DNA of 64,000 bases. Source: Brenneria roseae subsp. roseae (GTDB lineage Bacteria > Pseudomonadota > Gammaproteobacteria > Enterobacterales > Enterobacteriaceae). The stretch spans positions 1-64,000 of the forward strand of contig NZ_KZ819030.1 of the NCBI RefSeq assembly GCF_003115845.1, read 5' to 3'. This document shows, one piece after another, positions 58,922-64,000 of this stretch (positions within the stretch are counted from its first letter, which is position 1; each line of letters starts with the position of its first letter). The notes beneath the pieces are model-generated. The model was not told the DNA's origin and did not search any database. It saw only the letters and a program-made list of their open reading frames with translations. The translations under genes were made by a program, and so were the position numbers.

Positions 58922-60451
58922 TCATTCATCTGTTTCTTTCACTTGACGAACCACATCGATCACGCGGCCATCACGGTAGCGGATCACGCCGACAATGCGG
59001 TCATGAAACTCGATCGCCCGGGGTTCGCCGACCAATTCAATGGCGCGTTGATACAAATCCTCGATCGACATCATCGTCAAGCCCGCCTTTTGCAGACGTT
59101 CAGCCACTTCCGGGCGTTTCGGGTTCACGGCAATACCGTGATCGGTAACCAGAACATCGATACTTTCCCCCGGCGTCACACGGGTTGTGACCTGACGAAC
59201 CACGGTCGGGATACGACTGCGGATCAGCGGCGCCACAACAATCGTCAGATTCGCGGCGGTGGCAACATCGCAATGGCCGCCCGACGCTCCGCGCATCACG
59301 CCGTCCGAGCCGGTAATGACGTTAACGTTAAAGTCGGTATCGATCTCCAGTGCGCTGAGGATAACCACATCCAGCTGATCGCAGCAGGCGGCTTTTGATG
59401 TCGGGTTAGCGTAGACATTGGTCGAAACTTCAACATGATTCGGATTTTTAGCCAGTGAAGCCGCGGCGTTGGCGTCAAAACACTGGGTGTCGATCAGTTT
59501 CCCGATGAGTCCTTTTTCATGCAAATCAACGATACTGCCGGTAATACCGCCCAACGCAAAGCTGGCCACGATATTCTGCTGGCGCATTTTATCTTCCAGA
59601 AAGCGGGTACAGGCCGTGGACGCGGCGCCAGACCCCGTCTGAATGGAAAAGCCGGATTTGAAATAGCCGGAATGTTCGATGACGTCGGCTGCGGAACGGG
59701 CGATCAGCAGTTCACGCGGATTGCTGGTCACGCGCGCCGCCCCCACGCTGATCCTGGCCGGGTCGCCCACTTCATCGACCTGCACGATATAGTCCACCTG
59801 ATCCTGTACGATGCTCGCAGGCATGTTCGGGAACGGCACCAGGCTTTCCGTTAGCAGCACCACTTTGCGTGCATACCGGGCGTCCACCATGGCATATCCC
59901 AGTGAACCGCAGCTTGATTTTCCCACCGTACCGTTGGCATTGCCGAATTCATCGCTGCACGGCACGCCGAGAAATGCCACATCCACGTTCAGCTCACCGC
60001 TTTGCAGCAGATGCACCCGCCCGCCGTGCGAGTGAATCTGAACCGGCTCTTTCATCAAACCGTGGGAAATGGCATCGGCTAGCTTGCCACGCATACCGGA
60101 CGTATAAATGCGGGTGATCACGCCGGCTCGAATATGTTCAATCAGCGGCGCATTGCAACTCATCAGAGAGCTGGAAGCCAGCGTCAAATTTTTGAATCCC
60201 ATCTGCGCCAGCGTGTCCACCACCAGATTAATCACTTTGTCGCCTTCGCGGAAATGATGGTGGAAAGAGATCGTCATGCCATCTTTCAGACCACTTTTAC
60301 GAATGGCATCGATCAGATCGGCACAGAGTTTACGTTCATGTTTCTGCGTCACATCGTTCAGCCAGGGGGTCTGGTGGTTTGCATTCACAAAAGGTTGCAG
60401 ATGGTGAGTTTGCGGATATTGCTGTTGCAGCGCTTCAATAAAGTTACTCAT
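58922..60451 (-). CDS. citF: Citrate lyase alpha subunit (citrate CoA-transferase)
   Basis: A 509-aa CoA-transferase: GMTISFHHHFREGDKVINLV, LTLASSSLMSCNAPLIEHIR, IHSHGGRVHLLQSGELNVDV, CSDEFGNANGTVGKSSCGSL, and VTDHGIAVNPKRPEVAERLQ. It transfers the acyl-carrier thiol from acetyl to citryl in the citrate lyase complex. The N-terminus is somewhat divergent but of normal length. 53 bp separate it from citE. Confidence 0.95.
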   Translation of the reverse strand: MSNFIEALQQQYPQTHHLQPFVNANHQTPWLNDVTQKHERKLCADLIDAIRKSGLKDGMTISFHHHFREGDKVINLVVDTLAQMGFKNLTLASSSLMSCNAPLIEHIRAGVITRIYTSGMRGKLADAISHGLMKEPVQIHSHGGRVHLLQSGELNVDVAFLGVPCSDEFGNANGTVGKSSCGSLGYAMVDARYARKVVLLTESLVPFPNMPASIVQDQVDYIVQVDEVGDPARISVGAARVTSNPRELLIARSAADVIEHSGYFKSGFSIQTGSGAASTACTRFLEDKMRQQNIVASFALGGITGSIVDLHEKGLIGKLIDTQCFDANAAASLAKNPNHVEVSTNVYANPTSKAACCDQLDVVILSALEIDTDFNVNVITGSDGVMRGASGGHCDVATAANLTIVVAPLIRSRIPTVVRQVTTRVTPGESIDVLVTDHGIAVNPKRPEVAERLQKAGLTMMSIEDLYQRAIELVGEPRAIEFHDRIVGVIRYRDGRVIDVVRQVKETDE

Positions 60452-60504
60452 TGTCTAATCCTGTGATTCCTGAGGTCTGTCGTTGCCGGGTCGTCGGGCA
60501 ACGA

Positions 60505-61380
60505 TCATTTACGAACGCCGGAAGCCTGAGCGCGTTCCAATACCACTCTGGCGTGATTGATGATCGGGCCATCGATCATTTTCCCGTTCAGGGAAATCAC
60601 GCCCAACCCGGCACGTTCTCCCTCTTCCGCGGCGTTGATCACCAGATGGGAATAATCCACTTCATCCTGCGTCGGCGCATAAGCGTTATGTAACAACTCA
60701 ATCTGACGCGGATTAATCAGGGATTTGCCGTTGAACCCCAGTTTGCGAATCAACTCGACTTCCCGCAGGAAGCCCGCATCATCGTTCACGTTGGAATAGA
60801 CGACGTCGAACGCGTCAATACTCGCCGCGCGCGCGGCATGCAGCACGGCACAACGGGCGTAGAACAATTCTGTGCCATCGCCTCGTTCGGTCTGCATATC
60901 CATGACATAGTCGAATGCCGCCAGCGCAATCCCGATCATACGTTCTGACGAGCGGGCAATGGAGACGGCGTTAATCACCCCCACCGCCGACTCAATCGCC
61001 GCCATGATGCGGGTTGAGCCCACTTCACGCCCGCACGCTTTCTCAATACGAGCCAGATGATGTTCCAGTTCATCCACGTCATCGGTCGAATCGGTTTTCG
61101 GCAAGCGGATAACATCCGCACCACCGCGCACGGCAGCTTCCAGATCCAGCAGGCCGAACGGCGTACTCAGTTGGTTAATTCGCACCACGGTTTCAATATC
61201 GCGGTACATTGGATGCTGTAACGCATGGAAAACCAGCAGACGGGCGGTGTCTTTTTCGCGCAGGGAAACCGCATCCTCCAGATCGAACATGATGGAATCG
61301 GCTTTATAAATGAAGGCATTTGACAACATGGCAGCATTCGCTCCCGGCAGGAATAACATACTGCGGCGCAACTTTTTCAT
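60505..61380 (-). CDS. citE: Citrate lyase beta subunit (citryl-ACP lyase)
   Basis: From ATG 61380 ([20 protein letters not shown]) 291 aa: [20 protein letters not shown] (Mg-binding Glu-Asp), [58 protein letters not shown], and [20 protein letters not shown]. It splits citryl-ACP into oxaloacetate and acetyl-ACP. The ATG overlaps the citD TAA as TAATG with a GGGAG site upstream; a longer ORF from 61458 is out of place over citD. Confidence 0.95.
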   Translation of the reverse strand: MKKLRRSMLFLPGANAAMLSNAFIYKADSIMFDLEDAVSLREKDTARLLVFHALQHPMYRDIETVVRINQLSTPFGLLDLEAAVRGGADVIRLPKTDSTDDVDELEHHLARIEKACGREVGSTRIMAAIESAVGVINAVSIARSSERMIGIALAAFDYVMDMQTERGDGTELFYARCAVLHAARAASIDAFDVVYSNVNDDAGFLREVELIRKLGFNGKSLINPRQIELLHNAYAPTQDEVDYSHLVINAAEEGERAGLGVISLNGKMIDGPIINHARVVLERAQASGVRK

Positions 61381-61670
61381 TATAATTTCTCCCATTCCAC
61401 CTGCTGAACATCTGCGGCGCGTAATATCGCGCTTTGCACCCGGGCACGAATAACGCAATCCAGCGCGCCTTTATCGTCAACAATGATCGTCCCCTCCGTA
61501 ACGTGCAGACCTTTCAATGTTTCATTCACTACGTGTCTTATTTGATGGCCGAATTGTTTTATCACTTCACTATTAACCACCACGGTGAGTGTCCCTTCAG
61601 CCGGTGCGACCTTAACCAGCAAATCGCTGGATTCAAAGGTCCCGGCCAGAGACGCCTTAATAATCTTCAT
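61380..61670 (-). CDS. citD: Citrate lyase gamma subunit (acyl carrier protein)
   Basis: A 96-aa protein: [20 protein letters not shown] has the Ser14 that carries the 2'-(5''-phosphoribosyl)-3'-dephospho-CoA arm, and [20 protein letters not shown] is conserved in CitD. It shuttles acetyl and citryl groups between CitF and CitE. Overlaps citE by TAATG; 21 bp after citC. Confidence 0.94.
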   Translation of the reverse strand: MKIIKASLAGTFESSDLLVKVAPAEGTLTVVVNSEVIKQFGHQIRHVVNETLKGLHVTEGTIIVDDKGALDCVIRARVQSAILRAADVQQVEWEKL

Positions 61671-61691
61671 AGAGTTTCCTGATTAATTTAA

Positions 61692-62735
61692 TTAAGCGTA
61701 TTCAGGTTGGTAATAGTGCTGCAAATGCGCCAACGTTGAGGGCGGCACAATTTCCTGAATACGGCTGTACTGCCGAAGCGTTAATAACCTTCTGACCTCT
61801 GAGGCGGAAATCGCCAGTCCGGAAAGTTCTCGTTTGCGATCAATTTCAATCACGTTCAACGCTGGCGCTTCTACGGTCAGATCTTTTTCCAGCCAGTAAT
61901 GCATATCCTGATTATATTGATGCGTTACCGGACAAAACGGTTCTGTACCAACAAAGCGCTGCGTAATACCTAACGCCGGGGCGATGTATTTTCTGAAAAT
62001 AATTAAATCCAGCGCCGCATGCGCACGCGTAATTAATTTTTCCTCTTTCAGAAAATAACCCGGGAAAGTGGCCTTTGAGATCATATATGCCGATCCGGCA
62101 TGCACCGTCAGATTTTGAATATGCTCAACGCCCTGCCGCACCATTTCCAGACGTTCGCTAAAAGGGAAAAAAGACACATCTTCCCGTACCACGAAAACGT
62201 GCAGCCAGTCACACGACTGCGCCGCATGCTCAGCCAGATACCGATGTCCAAGCGTGAACGGATTGGCATTCATCACAATGGCTCCGATGTTTTTCCCGGG
62301 TCGGGAAAACGTCGCCAGAGACTGGCAATACTGTTTAATACCAATCGGGGTGTTTTCCATCAGCACCGCCGTATCTTGATATTGCGCCAGCGGATAAAAA
62401 CCGCATCCGCGAAAAATGGCGATATTTTCCGGTTTGGTATAGAGGAAAAGATGAAAATGGCCGCGCAGTGCCGCCTGCTGAACCACTTCATTAACCACCT
62501 GAACGCCCAGATTCAGATCCCGGTATTCCGGGGCAACCGCGACACATTTAATGGTGTTTGACGCCATGCCGGCACAGGCCACCCGCTTGCCGTCTAACCG
62601 GCCGACGACAAACGTCTCGATATCGTTATCCATGCCGAGTTGGCACTGCGCCAGAAACTGGCGAATTCCCGCCATCTCCCGGGGCTGCATGCGAACATCC
62701 AGCGTGTCAAAAAAGATGGAATCATTGGCATACAT
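61692..62735 (-). CDS. citC: [Citrate (pro-3S)-lyase] ligase CitC
   Basis: A 347-aa protein with an N-terminal GNAT-like domain (MAGIRQFLAQCQLGMDNDIE, VACAGMASNTIKCVAVAPEY) and a C-terminal nucleotidyltransferase-like ligase domain (VMNANPFTLGHRYLAEHAAQ, where TLGH is the HxGH-type motif; ISASEVRRLL is the ISxxxxR-like motif). It acetylates and thereby activates the CitD prosthetic group using acetate and ATP. First gene of citCDEFXG. A hairpin lies upstream, before the FAH-family gene. Confidence 0.94.
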   Translation of the reverse strand: MYANDSIFFDTLDVRMQPREMAGIRQFLAQCQLGMDNDIETFVVGRLDGKRVACAGMASNTIKCVAVAPEYRDLNLGVQVVNEVVQQAALRGHFHLFLYTKPENIAIFRGCGFYPLAQYQDTAVLMENTPIGIKQYCQSLATFSRPGKNIGAIVMNANPFTLGHRYLAEHAAQSCDWLHVFVVREDVSFFPFSERLEMVRQGVEHIQNLTVHAGSAYMISKATFPGYFLKEEKLITRAHAALDLIIFRKYIAPALGITQRFVGTEPFCPVTHQYNQDMHYWLEKDLTVEAPALNVIEIDRKRELSGLAISASEVRRLLTLRQYSRIQEIVPPSTLAHLQHYYQPEYA

Positions 62736-62785
62736 AACGGTTAATCCTGCATCTGGCGGTTATTCAATATAAAAACATTCGCAAA

Positions 62786-62805
62786 CCTCCGGGTTATCCC
62801 GGAGG
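62786..62805 (-). terminator. Hairpin between the FAH-family gene and citC
   Basis: CCTCCGGG-TTAT-CCCGGAGG (8-bp perfect GC-rich stem), followed on the minus strand by TTTGCG and later TTTTTAT. It lies just after the FAH gene and 51 bp before citC, so it may end the transporter/FAH transcript or reduce read-through into citC. Confidence 0.7.
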
Positions 62806-62813
62806 CTTATCGC

Positions 62814-63698
62814 TTAGTGCGCAGCCGCAACAGATGCGCCTTCAGCCGGCTTCATCGTCTGGCCGGCATCAACCACGACATTGCGTAAATGACCAATGTT
62901 CTCAATCTCAACTTCAATGCAGTCACCCGCTTTCATGAAAAGAGGCGGGTTGCGTTTTTTGCCTACCCCTCCCGGCGAACCGGTAATGATGACGTCGCCA
63001 GCGCTCAGCGCGGTGAAGGTACTGATGTATTCAATCAGTTCGGCTACCTTATGGATCATGCTGCCGGTATTGTCATCCTGCACCATCCGGCCATTCAGAT
63101 AAGTGCGAATCGCCAGCACATGCGGATCGGGAATTTCATCCGCCGTTGTCAGATAAGGGCCAAATGCGCCCGTTTTCTGCCAGTTTTTACCTGCGGTAAA
63201 CCAGCTGTGCTGCCAGTCGCGCGCGGAACCGTCCATATAGCAGCTGTAACCGGCAACGTGAGAAAGCGCCGCATCGCGGGAAATATTTTGTCCGTCCTTG
63301 CCGATAATGACCGCCAGTTCCCCTTCATAATCAAACTCGTTGGAGTAATGCGGTTTAATAACGGGCGTAGCATGCCCGGTTTGTGAATCAGCAAAACGGA
63401 CAAATAATGTCGGCGCGGGATTCACTTCATCAAACTCTTTGCGTTTTGCCGCATAATTCATACCGACGCATAATATTTTTCCCGGCTCGACAATCACCGG
63501 TAAAAATGTCACATCCGATACCGGTACATCCGGCGTGGCATGAATAAACTCTTGTGCGACATTTAATGCATCCTGCATGAGCAGCGATTTTAAATCAGCG
63601 TACTGGCGCCCTATTTTACTGCCGAGATCGATTAAGCCGGTCGGTGTATAAATACCGTAGCTGTTCTTACCGTTATAACGGTAGCTTGCAAGTTTCAT
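62814..63698 (-). CDS. Fumarylacetoacetate-hydrolase-family enzyme, possible oxaloacetate decarboxylase
   Basis: From ATG 63698 (MKLASYRYNGKNSYGIYTPT) about 294 aa. The FAH fold shows ILCVGMNYAAKRKEF, the metal triad in FDYEGELAVIIGKDG (ExE) and SCYMDGSARDWQHSWFTAGK (Asp), and GDVIITGSPGGVGKKRNPPL near the C-terminus. Relatives include hydroxyprotocatechuate-type hydrolases and FAHD1-type oxaloacetate decarboxylases. Lying between the citrate transporter and citrate lyase genes, it could dispose of oxaloacetate. The start 27 bp upstream (63725) is less likely. The substrate is inferred from context. Confidence 0.82.
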   Translation of the reverse strand: MKLASYRYNGKNSYGIYTPTGLIDLGSKIGRQYADLKSLLMQDALNVAQEFIHATPDVPVSDVTFLPVIVEPGKILCVGMNYAAKRKEFDEVNPAPTLFVRFADSQTGHATPVIKPHYSNEFDYEGELAVIIGKDGQNISRDAALSHVAGYSCYMDGSARDWQHSWFTAGKNWQKTGAFGPYLTTADEIPDPHVLAIRTYLNGRMVQDDNTGSMIHKVAELIEYISTFTALSAGDVIITGSPGGVGKKRNPPLFMKAGDCIEVEIENIGHLRNVVVDAGQTMKPAEGASVAAAH

Positions 63699-63761
63699 AA
63701 TATTTCCCGTTGAAAATAAGCCCACGATAAACCGCAGCGTTATTTCTTTTCGATAGTGTGC

Positions 63762-64000
63762 TCAGACTAAAAAATTGGCCAATATCAGCAGTGCAACCGA
63801 TACGTTAATCGCCCCGCCGATACGCGTTGCAATTTGTGCGAACGGCATCAGAACCATACGGTTACCCGCCGTCAGGATCGCCACATCCCCCGTACCGCCC
63901 TGTCCGCTCTGGCAACAGGAAATAATGGCAACATCAATAGGATGCATCCCGATTTTCTTGCCAACAAAGAATCCCGTCATTACCAGCGCAGTAACCGTGG
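63762..64000 (-). CDS. 2-hydroxycarboxylate (citrate/malate) transporter, C-terminal part
   Basis: The frame is open to the window end, so the gene continues beyond it. The visible C-terminal 79 residues hold FVGKKIGMHPIDVAIISCCQ, SGQGGTGDVAILTAGNRMVL (the second GGxG re-entrant loop of 2HCT carriers) and PFAQIATRIGGAINVSVALL. This is the CitS/CimH/MaeN family, which imports citrate or malate with Na+ or H+. It fits the citrate lyase genes downstream on the same strand. Which member cannot be told from the tail. Confidence 0.88.
   Translation of the reverse strand, partial: TVTALVMTGFFVGKKIGMHPIDVAIISCCQSGQGGTGDVAILTAGNRMVLMPFAQIATRIGGAINVSVALLILANFLV

Noticed and set aside
61381-61458. N-terminal extension of CitE
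   Set aside because: It overlaps the conserved C-terminus of citD; the ATG at 61380 has a good ribosome site and matches the family start.
1-64000. CRISPR arrays, tRNA or rRNA genes
   Set aside because: No regularly spaced direct repeats and no tRNA or rRNA sequence were recognised on reading both strands; a dedicated scan was not possible.

Overview
The window is chromosomal DNA from an Enterobacterales bacterium. From about 9.5 kb onward the gene order follows the Escherichia coli rmf-pqi-uup-rlmKL-ycbX-zapC-pyrD-pepN-pncB-asnS-ompF-aspC-ycbL-mepK-ldtD-mukBEF-cmoM-elyC-ycbJ-kdsB-ycaR-lpxK-msbA-comEC block, with protein lengths close to the E. coli ones. The differences (no ycaQ, tmaR next to comEC, a siderophore ABC operon beside sbcB, palindromic intergenic repeats of a type I associate with Yersinia, Serratia and Pectobacterium) suggest a soft-rot relative (Pectobacteriaceae, such as Pectobacterium or Brenneria). 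The genus is an inference.

Region 1 (1-9.5 kb) is an AT-rich accessory island full of broken genes. It starts with the 3' part of a tyrosine integrase. Next comes a SEFIR-domain gene (a domain used in anti-phage defence) that has lost frame at a short AT repeat and is cut off by an IS1-family end. That IS1 remnant is interrupted by an IS3-family element, which is itself interrupted by an IS110/IS1111-family element whose 3' non-coding segment may encode a guide RNA. Beyond the stack lies a decapitated H-NS-type DNA-binding domain. Then follow a PAAR/S-type-pyocin/HNH DNase effector with its Im-type immunity protein, IS200 and IS30 remnants, an unrecognised 244-aa protein followed by a 60-aa membrane protein, and a frameshifted small gene. 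No type VI secretion structural genes are present, so the effectors would depend on an apparatus encoded elsewhere.

Region 2 (9.5-48.7 kb) is conserved core. It holds ribosome hibernation (rmf), envelope lipid transport (pqiABC), an ABC-F ATPase (uup), 23S rRNA methylation (rlmKL), Z-ring stabilisation (zapC), pyrimidine and NAD synthesis (pyrD, pncB), peptide turnover (pepN), asparaginyl-tRNA synthesis (asnS), a general porin, aspartate aminotransferase, peptidoglycan remodelling (mepK, ldtD, elyC), the MukBEF condensin operon with cmoM, and LPS assembly (kdsB, lpxK, msbA).

Region 3 (48.7-57.4 kb) holds tmaR, a four-gene siderophore ABC importer behind a candidate Fur box, sbcB, a PlaP-type putrescine importer and the c-di-GMP flagellar brake ycgR.

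Region 4 (57.5-64 kb) is a citrate fermentation cluster read on the minus strand: a 2-hydroxycarboxylate transporter (cut by the window end), a fumarylacetoacetate-hydrolase-family enzyme, then citC-citD-citE-citF-citX-citG. Citrate would be imported, cleaved by citrate lyase to acetate and oxaloacetate, and the oxaloacetate possibly decarboxylated by the FAH-family protein.

I saw no rRNA, tRNA or CRISPR array. The rmf gene (55 aa) lies inside longer out-of-frame ORFs and is easy to miss.
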